Assembly: GCF_037026715.1 (NCBI RefSeq)
Contig: NZ_JBANCG010000004.1
Location: 310,001 to 374,000 of the forward strand
From: Breoghania sp037026715
Lineage (GTDB): Bacteria; Pseudomonadota; Alphaproteobacteria; Rhizobiales; Stappiaceae
Direction: 5' to 3'
DNA length: 64,000 bases
Below the pieces are notes generated by a model that made no database searches, was not told where the DNA came from, and saw only the letters and a program-made list of their open reading frames with translations. Below are positions 24,993-33,340 of the stretch, piece by piece; position 1 is the stretch's first letter; every line of letters starts with the position of its first letter. Both the position numbers and the translations under genes were made by a program.

Positions 24993-25793
24993 TCAGCCAT
25001 GGGTCGGAAGAACAGCGGACATGACCGTCATGGGCCACATGAGGGCCCAGCCGGAGGTGGTCTCGCTCACGCAGAGATACCGGTCGGCTGCCTCGAAACA
25101 GTCCTCGGCGGTGTAATCGGGCTTGGCGGAGAACAGCAGCTGCAGAAAGCGGCCGATATCCTCGCGCCGCGCGAACTCCCAGGGGGTGATCACCTCATGG
25201 AAGACGGGCTGGCCCCAGCCGGTGAGCATGCACAGGCTCTCTGCGAAATCGTGCGAGAGGAAGGCCACCTCGTGGCCGGTGCTGCAACTGCGCGCGATGA
25301 AGGCGTCGAAGTAGCGCGCCAGCGGCGTGCCGGCGAAGATGTCGGCGATGACGAGGCGGGCGCCGGGACGCGCAACTTGCGCGAAACGCGTGAAGGCGGC
25401 GGTCTTGTCGGTGACGTGATGGATCGCGCCGCGGCTCCAGACCGCGTCGAAGCCGTCGAAATTGATGTCGAGCGTGTCCGCGGAGGCCGGAACGACGCGG
25501 ATGTTGCCGTACCGGCTCATCTCCTCCAGTTCGCGAAGCTGGTCGGTGGAGGGGTCGCTGGCGACCAGAAGCCCGTTCGGGCCGACGAATTCGGCGATCG
25601 CCTTGGAGAAATAACCGTTGCCCGCGCCGACCTCCAGAATGCGTTCGCCGGCAACCGGGTTCAGAAATCGCTTCATGCAGGCAATGTCGGGGCGCCAGGC
25701 ATCCGCATAGTCCGACAGCGCGTTGCGATAGTCGGAAGACCGCTTGCCCATGAATTCCAATGATTTCGTGTCAATTTTCGCATCGGCATACAT
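24993..25793 (-). CDS. SAM-dependent methyltransferase, class I
   Basis: 266 residues from the ATG at 25793, with AAGGA 8 bases upstream; a GTG directly before it could serve instead. Motif I ILEVGAGNGYFSKAI (about 52-66) is the SAM-binding glycine loop, followed by the acidic ASDPSTDQLREL, motif III SADTLDINFDGFDAVWSRGAIHHV and a post-motif segment ARPGARLVIADIF, all of the Methyltransf_11/25 type. The C-terminal 100 residues are rich in Phe, Trp and Cys and may bind the substrate. It precedes the dehydratase gene on the same strand after a 285-bp gap. Substrate unknown. Confidence 0.87.
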   Translation of the reverse strand: MYADAKIDTKSLEFMGKRSSDYRNALSDYADAWRPDIACMKRFLNPVAGERILEVGAGNGYFSKAIAEFVGPNGLLVASDPSTDQLRELEEMSRYGNIRVVPASADTLDINFDGFDAVWSRGAIHHVTDKTAAFTRFAQVARPGARLVIADIFAGTPLARYFDAFIARSCSTGHEVAFLSHDFAESLCMLTGWGQPVFHEVITPWEFARREDIGRFLQLLFSAKPDYTAEDCFEAADRYLCVSETTSGWALMWPMTVMSAVLPTHG

Positions 25794-25796
25794 CAC

Positions 25797-26379
25797 GATG
25801 GTCCTTCTGGTCGTAGCAGGGTGGTGACCGCTCGAAAGTACGGTGCTGCGGGGTTTCCTCCGTTCATTGTTGGCCGCCCGCTCCTGGGAGCGGAGGGCAG
25901 TCGCAATCGTCCTCGCCAGGGCGGCACGCGTGTCGCGGCCTTCGCCGGCTTGCAGCGAGAGGCGTCCTTGGACGTTGCGCGCGCATGGACATCGACCACG
26001 TCCGGACGTCGATCGCGTATGCGCACGGGCATGTTGCCGATTTCAGCCGATGGGGTCGGCCGAAGGGGGCGGGTCATCAATTCGACCCTGCAAGACGCAG
26101 CGTAATTAGCATATTACTAGCTTGTCAATTGCAGTCTGCAATTAATTATTGCGTTGCAAAATATTTCGGCAAACGCCCGAAAAACTGTCAATGGTCGGGG
26201 GAATTTCGAGGCATGCGGCACGGCGTTCGCGCGTTTCGGGCAGGATCTGGATAGCGGGCCGCAAATTCGCCGGCGACTATCCGCGCGTTCCAGACGCCAC
26301 CGATCCCATTTCAGGCTGCATGAGGGAGCGGGAACCGGTCAGGAGACAGGCACCACGCTTCAGGGAGAACCACGCCGGA
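25797..26379. other. Intergenic region with AT-rich regulatory-looking core
   Basis: These 583 bp separate the methyltransferase from the nikE end. The part around 26100-26170 is markedly AT-rich against the GC-rich background and contains an operator-like palindrome. A possible 95-codon minus-strand frame (25793-26080) is discussed among the findings. The rest shows nothing I can name. Confidence 0.6.
26127..26143. promoter_or_regulatory. Palindrome containing TTGCA-N3-TGCAA
   Basis: AATTGCAG-T-CTGCAATT is a perfect 17-bp inverted repeat. Its inner part TTGCAGTCTGCAA has the same 5-3-5 form as the site over the marR start at 17541. It lies 334 bp upstream of the methyltransferase gene in the AT-rich core of the intergenic region. 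A second half-like sequence, TTGCGTTGCAA, follows about 10 bp later. Confidence 0.45.
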
Positions 26380-27168
26380 TCAGACCCGCATGGGCATCGC
26401 GGGCAAAACAGCCGCGCGCAGGGCCCGTCCGGCGGGAGACGACAGCTCCAACGGTCGGGAAATCTCCGCCTCTTCGCGGACCCGGCCGTCGTCCATGACG
26501 ATGACGCGGGAGCAGAAACGCTCCACCAGGCGCAGGTCGTGGGTGACGAACAGATAGGCAACCCCGGTCTCGCGCCGCAACGTCTGAAAGAGGTCAAGCA
26601 TCTGGATCTGGAGATTGAGGTCGAGGTTGGAAACCGCCTCGTCGAGGATGATCAGCTTCGGCCGGGGTGCCAGTGCCCGCGCGATGCACACGCGCTGCAA
26701 CTGGCCGCCGCTCATCTGCGCGGGCAACTTGTCGGCTTCCGCGGGATCGAGCCCGACGCGCCGGAGAAGCCCGGCAACGGCCCGCCGGCAATCCTCGCCG
26801 TCGATGCCGACAAGGCGGCGCAGCGGTTCAGACACGATCGCGGCGACGGTGGAGCGGGGGTCGACCGCACCGATCGAGTCCTGGAAGACCATCTGCACGG
26901 CTTGCCGGAACGACCGCATTTCCTCCTTCCCAAGGCTTGCAAGGGAACGCCGCCCGAACAGGATCTCGCCCGCGTCGGGCCGTTCCAGCCCCGTCAGAAG
27001 ACGCGCCAGCGTGCTCTTGCCGCAGCCGCTGCGCCCCAGCAGTGCGACCGTCTCTCCGGCGTGGATATCGAGCGAGACGTCCTCAAGAACGCGCTTTGCC
27101 CGGGATGCCCCGACCAAAGAGAAGGTTCTGTAGATGCGCGAGACGCCGCGCGCGGACAGAAGCGTCAT
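26380..27168 (-). CDS. nikE: Nickel ABC transporter ATP-binding protein NikE
   Basis: 262 residues, one ABC ATPase. Walker A GRSGCGKST (about 46-54), signature MSGGQLQR, Walker B LIILDEAVSNLDL (with the NLDL D-loop seen in NikE) and switch LFVTHDLRLVERFC are present. The early FSLVGASRAKRVLEDVSLDI segment matches NikE. Start ATG overlaps the nikD stop by 4 bases. It is the last gene of the nik operon and energises import together with NikD at the inner membrane. Confidence 0.93.
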   Translation of the reverse strand: MTLLSARGVSRIYRTFSLVGASRAKRVLEDVSLDIHAGETVALLGRSGCGKSTLARLLTGLERPDAGEILFGRRSLASLGKEEMRSFRQAVQMVFQDSIGAVDPRSTVAAIVSEPLRRLVGIDGEDCRRAVAGLLRRVGLDPAEADKLPAQMSGGQLQRVCIARALAPRPKLIILDEAVSNLDLNLQIQMLDLFQTLRRETGVAYLFVTHDLRLVERFCSRVIVMDDGRVREEAEISRPLELSSPAGRALRAAVLPAMPMRV

Positions 27169-27965
27169 GTGGCAGGCTCCGCCGGAGAGAGGGTCGGATA
27201 GAGAGAAAGATGCGCATCGACCAGCCGCCGCGTCGTCGGGTGGGCCGGGCGGTGGAAGACGTCCATGACCGGCCCCGTCTCGACAATGCGCCCGGCATCC
27301 ATGACGGCGACCCGGTCGGCCAGCCGCGCGACGACGCCCATGTCGTGGGTGACGAGCAGAATGCCGAGCCCCCGGGTTTTCTTCAGCCGTTCGAGAAGAT
27401 CGAGAATCTCGCGCTGGACGATGAGGTCGAGATCCGTGGTCGGTTCGTCGGCGAACAGGAACGGTGCCTCGCTCATCAGGGCGAGCGCCACCATCATCCG
27501 CTGCAGCATCCCGCCGCTCATCTCGAAGGGATGAAGCGCCAGGATGCGCGGTACATCCTCCAGCCCCGCATCGATCATCGCCGCCTCGACGCGGGCATTC
27601 CGGCCCGATCGGCCCATTCCCAACGCGCGAAGCGTCTCGTGCGCGTGACTGCGCATCGTGCGCACCGGGTTGAAGGCGCTTCGCGGGTTCTGGAGAATGG
27701 TCGCGACATACGCCCCCCGCACTTCCCTTGCCGTGCGGACCTGCCCGTCCAGTTCGACGGTTCCCCCCGCCCGCCATGTTCCCGGCGGCAGTACATCGAG
27801 CGCAGCGGCGCACGTCATCGACTTGCCCGAGCCGCTGGCCCCGACCAGCGCCAGAACCTCGCCGCCTTCGAGCGCCAGATCGACCCCGCTCACCAGCTCG
27901 CGTTCCCTGCCGTCGCACATCGTGCGGACCGTCAGTCCCGATATCTCCAGGCAGCGCGAGGTCAA
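27165..27965 (-). CDS. nikD: Nickel ABC transporter ATP-binding protein NikD
   Basis: 266 residues. No ATG or GTG is available near the start; a TTG at 27965 overlaps the nikC stop (TTGA) and has GGAG about 11 bases upstream, giving MTSRCLEISGLTVR. Walker A is GASGSGKSM; having a non-Thr residue after the Ser is also seen in E. coli NikD. Signature MSGGMLQRMM, Walker B FLFADEPTTDLDL and switch LLVTHDMGVVARL follow. The chain of 4-base overlaps nikB-nikC-nikD-nikE shows tight translational coupling of the complex. Confidence 0.93.
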   Translation of the reverse strand: MTSRCLEISGLTVRTMCDGRERELVSGVDLALEGGEVLALVGASGSGKSMTCAAALDVLPPGTWRAGGTVELDGQVRTAREVRGAYVATILQNPRSAFNPVRTMRSHAHETLRALGMGRSGRNARVEAAMIDAGLEDVPRILALHPFEMSGGMLQRMMVALALMSEAPFLFADEPTTDLDLIVQREILDLLERLKKTRGLGILLVTHDMGVVARLADRVAVMDAGRIVETGPVMDVFHRPAHPTTRRLVDAHLSLYPTLSPAEPAT

Positions 27966-28834
27966 TGCGCATGCTCCATGCGAAGGTGTGGATCGAGCCT
28001 GTCGCGGATCGCGTCGCCGAGCAGGTTGAAGGCCATGACGGAGATGAAGAGGGCCAGTCCCGGCCAGATCATCAGGTGCGGCTCGGTCCAGACGAACTGG
28101 CGTGCATCGTTGAGCATCACGCCCCATTCGGCCGTCGGCGCGGCGATGCCCAGCCCCAGGAACGAAAGGCCGGAGACGTGCAGCATGATGTGGCCGATAT
28201 CGAGCGTGGCGAGAACGACGAGTTGGGACATCGTCGCGGGAAGGAGGTGGGTCCAGAAGATGCGCAGGCGCCCCGTCCCGGCGAGCCGGGAGGCGAGAAT
28301 GAAGTCGCGATGCTTGAGCGACAGGACGATGCCGCGCACGATCCGCGCATACCAGGCCCAGTGCGACAGGGCGATGGCGATCACGACATTGACCAGCCCC
28401 GTTCCCAGCATTCCCACCATGAACAGCGCGAGCACGAGCGTGGGAAAGGTCAGGAACACATCCGCGCAGCGCATGATGACCTGATCCGTCCGGCCGCCGA
28501 GGAAGCCGGCCGCCCCGCCAATCCCGATGCCGAGCGCAAGGATCAGCGACAGGGTGACGGCGACCGAGCCGAGGGACACGCGGGCACCGACGAAAAGCCG
28601 CGAGAGGATGTCGCGCCCGAGATGATCGGTGCCCAGCCAGTGCGCGGCGCTCGGGCCGTCGAGGCGCGCGGTCAGATCCATCGCGTTCGGATCGTGAGGC
28701 GTCAGCCACGGCCCGAAAACGGCAACGGCGATGATCGTGGCGGCCAGCGCGAGCGCGAAGCGCCCGGTCAGGCTCAGCCACGGGCGGCGGCCACTTGCGG
28801 CAGCCGGCTTTTCCGGCAGTGCGAGGTCGCTCAT
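27962..28834 (-). CDS. nikC: Nickel ABC transporter permease NikC
   Basis: 290 residues with six predicted membrane helices: the first at about 24-44 (FALALAATIIAVAVFGPWL), then the family block HWLGTDHLGRDILSRLFVGAR and the BPD_transp_1 helices. The cytoplasmic coupling loop is SRLAGTGRLRIFWTHLLPA. The SFLGLGIAAPTAEWGVMLNDAR stretch near the C terminus is strongly NikC/DppC-like. ATGA overlap with nikB upstream and TTGA overlap with nikD downstream. Forms the membrane channel with NikB. Confidence 0.94.
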   Translation of the reverse strand: MSDLALPEKPAAASGRRPWLSLTGRFALALAATIIAVAVFGPWLTPHDPNAMDLTARLDGPSAAHWLGTDHLGRDILSRLFVGARVSLGSVAVTLSLILALGIGIGGAAGFLGGRTDQVIMRCADVFLTFPTLVLALFMVGMLGTGLVNVVIAIALSHWAWYARIVRGIVLSLKHRDFILASRLAGTGRLRIFWTHLLPATMSQLVVLATLDIGHIMLHVSGLSFLGLGIAAPTAEWGVMLNDARQFVWTEPHLMIWPGLALFISVMAFNLLGDAIRDRLDPHLRMEHAH

Positions 28835-29775
28835 TCCACGCCCTCCGCGGAAAGCCGGATCCGGGGGTCGGCATAGGCGTAGGCGATGTCGACGAGAAGG
28901 TTGCACAGCACGAAGATGCCGACCATCAGCAGCGTGAAGCACTGGATCACCGGATAGTCCCGGTTGAAGATCGCCGAGACCGCGTAGCGCCCGACGCCGG
29001 GCCAGCCGAAAATGCTCTCGATGATGAGCGTGCCGCCGATGAGCTCGCCGACATGCATGCCCGTCGCCGTGATGATCGGCAGGAGCGCATTGCGCAGCAC
29101 GTGCGAACGCTCGACCGTCTTTTCCGGGACGCCGCGAAGCCGCGCGTAGACCACATGGCGCTGGCCGGCGACCTCGAGCATCGAGGCGCGCAACAGCCGG
29201 GCATTGATGGCCAGCGACATGAACGCGATGGCCGAGGCGGGCATGATCATGTGCATCCAGCTGCCCCGCCCCATCGCCGGCAGCCATCCGAGTTCGATCG
29301 AAAACAGCAGGACCATCAGGAAACCGAGCCAGAAGTTCGGCATCGAGACGCCGATGAAGGCGACGAGGCGCACGATCTGGTCCGGCAGCCGGTCGCGATG
29401 GCGCGCGGCCCACATGCCGAGCGGCACGGAGATGCCGAGCGTCAGCATGAGGGCGAGGCCGGCGAGCTGAAGCGTTGCCGGCAGGAAGAGCAGGAGGTCC
29501 GGCAGCACGGGGCGCCGGGTCGCGTAGGAAACGCCGAAATCGAGATGAAGGGCCCGCCACAGCCAGTCGAGGTACTGAACCGCGATCGGACGGTCCAGGC
29601 CGAGGAAGAGCCGCGCCTCCTCCAGCGCCTCGGGCGTCGGCGGCAGTTTCGACAGGCGCAGGTAGTCCATCGCCGGATCGCTCGGCCCGAGCCGCAGAAG
29701 AAGAAAGATGATCAGGGAGGCGACAAGCAGCATCGGCACGAGAAGCAGCACGCGCCTCACAATGAAACCGGCCAT
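28831..29775 (-). CDS. nikB: Nickel ABC transporter permease NikB
   Basis: 314 residues. The N-terminal helix VRRVLLLVPMLLVASLIIFLL is followed by the DppB/NikB motif LRLGPSDPAMDYL, a long periplasmic segment with LFLGLDRPIAVQYLDWL, and five more helices. Coupling loop: RLRGVPEKTVERSHVLRNAL. It begins 3 bp after the nikA stop. Together with NikC it forms the pore for the nickel complex delivered by NikA. Confidence 0.94.
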   Translation of the reverse strand: MAGFIVRRVLLLVPMLLVASLIIFLLLRLGPSDPAMDYLRLSKLPPTPEALEEARLFLGLDRPIAVQYLDWLWRALHLDFGVSYATRRPVLPDLLLFLPATLQLAGLALMLTLGISVPLGMWAARHRDRLPDQIVRLVAFIGVSMPNFWLGFLMVLLFSIELGWLPAMGRGSWMHMIMPASAIAFMSLAINARLLRASMLEVAGQRHVVYARLRGVPEKTVERSHVLRNALLPIITATGMHVGELIGGTLIIESIFGWPGVGRYAVSAIFNRDYPVIQCFTLLMVGIFVLCNLLVDIAYAYADPRIRLSAEGVE

Positions 29776-29778
29776 GGA

Positions 29779-31347
29779 TCAGCGCGCCTCGGGATGGATG
29801 TTCTCGAAGGGGATTTCGCTCGCCAGAGCGCCGAACGGAACGGGGCCCAGTTCCGGACGCGACACGCGCATGGTGCTGGTGAATGTCAGCGGCAGATAGA
29901 CCGCCTCCTCGTGCAGGCGGGTGAGGATATCCCGGTAGATCTCCTTGCGCGCCCCGACGTCGGTGGTCACGAGAACCTCCGAGATCAGGGCGTCGATCTC
30001 CGCCTTGTCGGGGAGGCCGAGCTGGGCCTGATAGTCCGCATGCGAGGGAACGCGCATCGAGGACAGGAAGGCGTGCGGATCGTAGGGCGCACCCCATGTC
30101 CGGTTGAAGATCATCCCGAAGCGGCCGTCTCGCTGGCGGGCCAGCATGCTGCTCTCCTCCTCGCCCACGAGCGAGACGTCGATGCCGACCCGCGCCAGGT
30201 CGCCCTGCACGATCTCCGCCATGGACTTCATGACGGCGTCGTTGCCTACGAAGCACAACTCGACCGTCAGTTGCTCGCCGTCGCGCGCGCGCTTTCCGTC
30301 TGGGCCCGCGATCCATCCCGCCTCATCAAGCAGCCGGGCGGCGAGTGCGGGGTCGTAGGCATAGGGCTTCAGAGCGATATCGGCATAGGGAACGCTCGGC
30401 GCGAACAGGGTGTCGGCCCGTCGCTGTGTGCCGTAGAGCACCGTCGCGATCATCGTGTCCTTGTCGACCGCGTGATTGATCGCCCTGCGCACGGCGAGGT
30501 CGCGCGTCGCGCCGCGGTTGGTGTTGAGGGCGAAGACACGCGTCTCGACCGGCCGGGACAGCCCGGTGGAGAATGCGCCCATGCGCTTGAAGCGCTCGAA
30601 CGTGTCCGGCGAGATCGGTCCGTCCGTGCCGTAGATCAGGTCGATCTCGCCCGTCTCCATCGCCACCGCGCGCGTGTTGGGATCGAGGATGACCTTGACC
30701 TCGATCTGCTTTAACGCCGGTTTCTCTCCCCAGTAGCGCTCGTTGCGCTCGAAAAGATCGCGCTCGCCGAAACGTGTCTCCACCAGCGTCCACGGCCCCG
30801 TGCCGATCGGCGCCTTGATGCCGTCCACCGTGCCGCCTTTCACGAACTGCGAAGGGGCGATGAAGCGGAAGGGCCGGGGCAGCGCCAGCTCCTCCAGGAC
30901 CGGATAGTAGGGATCCTTCAGGGTGAGGCGCACCGTGTGGCCGTCGATCGCCTCGGCCCGCTGGATCTGGTTGGCGAGTTCCAGCCAGGCGTGGCGGGAG
31001 CGGTTGGCGAGAACCGCCTCGATGTTGGCGACGACCGCGCCCGCATCGAAAGGCTCGCCGTTGGAGAAGGTCACGCCACGGCGAAGATGGAACGTGTAGA
31101 CCCGCCCGCCGTCGGAAACCTCCCAGGAGGTCGCCAGCCAGGGCGCCAGCGTGCCGTCCTCGCGATAGCGGACCAGCGGCTCGTAGACCATGCCTTGGGC
31201 GAACATCTGGTTCGGCGTGTACAGGTGCGGATTGAGCGGTCCGACATTGACGGGCCAGGAGAAATTCAGCCGCTCCTGCGCGCTCGCAAGGGACAGCGCC
31301 CCGGCAAGAATGCCCGCCGCCAGGGCAAGCGTAGAAAACAGGCGCAT
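29779..31347 (-). CDS. nikA: Periplasmic nickel-binding protein NikA
   Basis: 522 residues from the ATG at 31347 (GGAG 7 bases upstream), which starts exactly at the signal peptide MRLFSTLALAAGILAG. The mature protein is close to E. coli NikA over its whole length. The shared blocks include SWPVNVGPLNPHLYTPNQMF, QMFAQGMVYEPLVRY, ANRSRHAWLELANQI, LALPRPFRFIAPSQF, KAPIGTGPW, GEEESSMLARQRDGRFGMIF and SSMRVPSHADYQAQ. This identity is why I name it NikA and not a peptide-binding protein. It captures a nickel chelate in the periplasm for NikBCDE. A NikR-type operator lies 37-64 bp upstream of its start codon, so repression by nickel-loaded NikR is expected. Confidence 0.96.
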   Translation of the reverse strand: MRLFSTLALAAGILAGALSLASAQERLNFSWPVNVGPLNPHLYTPNQMFAQGMVYEPLVRYREDGTLAPWLATSWEVSDGGRVYTFHLRRGVTFSNGEPFDAGAVVANIEAVLANRSRHAWLELANQIQRAEAIDGHTVRLTLKDPYYPVLEELALPRPFRFIAPSQFVKGGTVDGIKAPIGTGPWTLVETRFGERDLFERNERYWGEKPALKQIEVKVILDPNTRAVAMETGEIDLIYGTDGPISPDTFERFKRMGAFSTGLSRPVETRVFALNTNRGATRDLAVRRAINHAVDKDTMIATVLYGTQRRADTLFAPSVPYADIALKPYAYDPALAARLLDEAGWIAGPDGKRARDGEQLTVELCFVGNDAVMKSMAEIVQGDLARVGIDVSLVGEEESSMLARQRDGRFGMIFNRTWGAPYDPHAFLSSMRVPSHADYQAQLGLPDKAEIDALISEVLVTTDVGARKEIYRDILTRLHEEAVYLPLTFTSTMRVSRPELGPVPFGALASEIPFENIHPEAR

Positions 31348-31383
31348 GATCGTCTCCGCAGGCACTTGGGGAGGGAAAGGCGA

Positions 31384-31411
31384 GTATGATTTTTTCTCAA
31401 ATATATCATAC
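31384..31411. promoter_or_regulatory. NikR operator, GTATGA-N16-TCATAC
   Basis: GTATGA at 31384-31389 and TCATAC at 31406-31411 are perfect inverted half-sites separated by exactly 16 bases, the consensus operator known for E. coli NikR. It lies upstream of nikA on the minus strand in AT-rich DNA where the promoter should be. The spacing and both half-sites are complete, so I regard the assignment as firm even though nikR is not encoded in this window. Confidence 0.93.
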
Positions 31412-31721
31412 TGCCGATTCGATCAGCCCCTTTCCCGATGCCGCAGACGCGGCGTAGGCGCGCAGCGCCCTTCCGCCTCCACACGAGTTGCGAAGGCGCA
31501 GCCGCCTTTCCGTGCCGCTCCCCGCGTGTGCTGCCGCCCCCGCTCGGCGTGGGCCTGCCGCACGCCGGAACACCCACTGCCTTTGCGCCTTCAACCTGCC
31601 GCTGCGTCCGCAAGAGGTTCCGAGATCGCGGAACGGTTCGGCGCCGGCCGCACCTGCCCACAAGTTGACGTCGGCCAGAAAATGAGCAATTATCAAATTT
31701 AGAGACATTAATTCTCAAAAA
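31412..31721. other. Intergenic region between the nikA operator and the iclR gene
   Basis: About 310 bp separate the two divergent operons. The half next to nikA is GC-rich with no frame I trust; in particular no nikR-like ribbon-helix-helix sequence is present on either strand. The last 40 bp become AT-rich and hold the likely iclR promoter and a palindrome around the start codon. Confidence 0.6.
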
Positions 31722-31730
31722 ATGGGAATT
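31710..31730. promoter_or_regulatory. Imperfect palindrome overlapping the iclR start
   Basis: AATTCTC and GGGAATT form an inverted repeat with one mismatch around a 7-base A/T centre. The ATG at 31722 lies inside it, which would fit autorepression by the IclR-type protein or use of the second ATG at 31737. Confidence 0.3.
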
Positions 31731-32486
31731 CAAGACATGTCGGCAGCGGAGCGCATCCTCGACGCACTCTTCGAGATCACGGCGGCGGACGGGCCAATGA
31801 GCGCGGCCGAGATCGCGACCGCGCTCGGCGTCCCGCTGTCGACCGCCTACCGGCACATCGCCGTCTTGAAGAAATACGATCTCGTCGTGGATCTGGGCCG
31901 CGACGCGGGCTACGCGCCGGGCATCGGCTGCTGGCGCGTCGGTCAGGGCTTCGACGGCGGCCGCTTCCTTGCGGCCCTGGCCGAACCGGAAATGCGGGTT
32001 CTGGCGGACGCCACCCGCGAAAGCGTCGGGCTGATGCGCGCCGTCGCGGGCGACGTGTGCTGCGTGGAGATGATCGAAAGCCCGATGTCGCTGCGCTGTT
32101 CCTTCGTCAAGGGCAGCGCCCAGCCCCTCAGGGCCGGCGCGTCGGCGAAGTCGCTTCTGGCGTTCATGGCGCCGGGCCAGCGCGCTGCGGTGCTGAAGGC
32201 GGGACCGGGACGGGCCGACGACACGCGTCTGGCGGAGGAACTCGCCGCGATCCGCGAGCGCGGCTACGCGGAGAGCGAGAGCGAGGTCGATTTCGGCGTC
32301 TGGGGCGTGAGCGCGCCGATCTTCTCCGCGCCGGGCCACCTGGAATGCAGTCTCAGTCTGATGGTGCCGATCATCCGCGTCGGCGACCGTCGGGAGGAAT
32401 ACATCGCGGCGACCGTCGCGAGCGCGGAGAACATCACCAAACTGCTCGAAACGAGCGGGTACACCAGAAAAGGAAACGGACAGTGA
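31722..32486 (+). CDS. IclR family transcriptional regulator
   Basis: 254 residues. The winged helix is at about 6-68 (SAAERILDALFEITAADGPM, then AEIATALGVPLSTAYRHIAVLKKYDLV) and the IclR effector domain at about 85-245, with SVGLMRAVAGDVCCVEMIES and the hallmark ELAAIRERGYAESESEVDFGV. A second ATG at 31737 (MSAAERIL, GGGAA 9 bases upstream) is an equally good start. Its stop overlaps the GTG of the binding-protein gene (GTGA), so it is the first gene of the transporter-hut operon, and it may take the place HutC usually has in controlling histidine use. Confidence 0.92.
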   Translation: MGIQDMSAAERILDALFEITAADGPMSAAEIATALGVPLSTAYRHIAVLKKYDLVVDLGRDAGYAPGIGCWRVGQGFDGGRFLAALAEPEMRVLADATRESVGLMRAVAGDVCCVEMIESPMSLRCSFVKGSAQPLRAGASAKSLLAFMAPGQRAAVLKAGPGRADDTRLAEELAAIRERGYAESESEVDFGVWGVSAPIFSAPGHLECSLSLMVPIIRVGDRREEYIAATVASAENITKLLETSGYTRKGNGQ

Positions 32487-33247
32487 CGAACCTGAAGAAA
32501 ATCGCCCGCGGCCTCGCCTTCGCGGCCTCCCTCGCCGGGGCCGGTGTCGGAGCCGGTCTCGGCCCCGCCCACGCGGAAGGCCGCACGATCAACGTCGCCA
32601 CCGATGCCACGTTCATGCCCTTCGAATTCCAGCAGGACGGCAAGATGACCGGCTTCGACGTGGAGCTGGTGGAAGCGCTCGCCAAGAAGATGGGCGACAC
32701 CGTCAAGTGGACGCAGATCGACTTCAAGGGACTGATCCCGGGTCTCATCGCCAAGCGCTACGACATGGCGGTCTCCGCGATCTACATCACCGACGCGCGC
32801 CGCAAGGTCGTGGACTTTACCAACACCTACTATCCCGGCGGCCTGGTCGTGCTGACCAAGAAGGACGACACCTCCATCGAGGGGCCGAAGGATCTCGCCG
32901 GCAAGAAGGTCTCCGTCCAGGTCGGCACCAAGTCCGTCGCCTACCTGAGCGAGCACTACCCCGAGGCGAAGCTCGTCGAGGTGGAGAAGAACGACGAGAT
33001 GTTCAACCTCCTCAAGATCGGCCGCGTCGACGCGGCGGTCACCGGCAAGCCCGCCGCCATCAACTACGCCAAGAAGAACGCGGACGTGAAGGTCCTGCCG
33101 CAGCAGGTCACGACCGAGGAATACGGCATGGCCGTGCGCAAGGATCTGCCTGAGCTGACCGCCGATCTGAACAAGGCGCTTGAGGCGATCAAGGCCGACG
33201 GCACCTACGACGCACTCGTCAAGAAGTGGTTCGGCGACGTCAAGTAA
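32483..33247 (+). CDS. Polar amino-acid ABC transporter substrate-binding protein (family 3)
   Basis: 254 residues with a GTG start overlapping the iclR stop and AAGGAAACGG just upstream. A Sec signal covers about 1-31 (LAFAASLAGAGVGAGLGPAHA). The mature SBP_bac_3 domain has INVATDATFMPFEFQQDGKM, the ligand-contact segment GFDVELVEALAKKMG, and the Arg/Asp region AVSAIYITDARRKVVDFTNTYY that grips the amino-acid backbone. Directly followed by a HisM/GlnP-like permease and a HisP/GlnQ-like ATPase. With hutG and hutF downstream, histidine or a histidine breakdown product is the likely ligand. Confidence 0.93.
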   Translation: MTNLKKIARGLAFAASLAGAGVGAGLGPAHAEGRTINVATDATFMPFEFQQDGKMTGFDVELVEALAKKMGDTVKWTQIDFKGLIPGLIAKRYDMAVSAIYITDARRKVVDFTNTYYPGGLVVLTKKDDTSIEGPKDLAGKKVSVQVGTKSVAYLSEHYPEAKLVEVEKNDEMFNLLKIGRVDAAVTGKPAAINYAKKNADVKVLPQQVTTEEYGMAVRKDLPELTADLNKALEAIKADGTYDALVKKWFGDVK

Positions 33248-33340
33248 GGCGACGTCCCCCGCAAACACCAACTGACCCGGCCGGCTTTCGAACCCCAAGG
33301 CGGAGACGCCCCGAAAGCCGGCCTCTTCAGGGAGCACCCT

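Noticed and set aside
31412..31721. Search for nikR beside its operator.
   Set aside because: Neither strand shows a ribbon-helix-helix plus His/Cys metal domain; the 100-codon minus frame here lacks any NikR motif.
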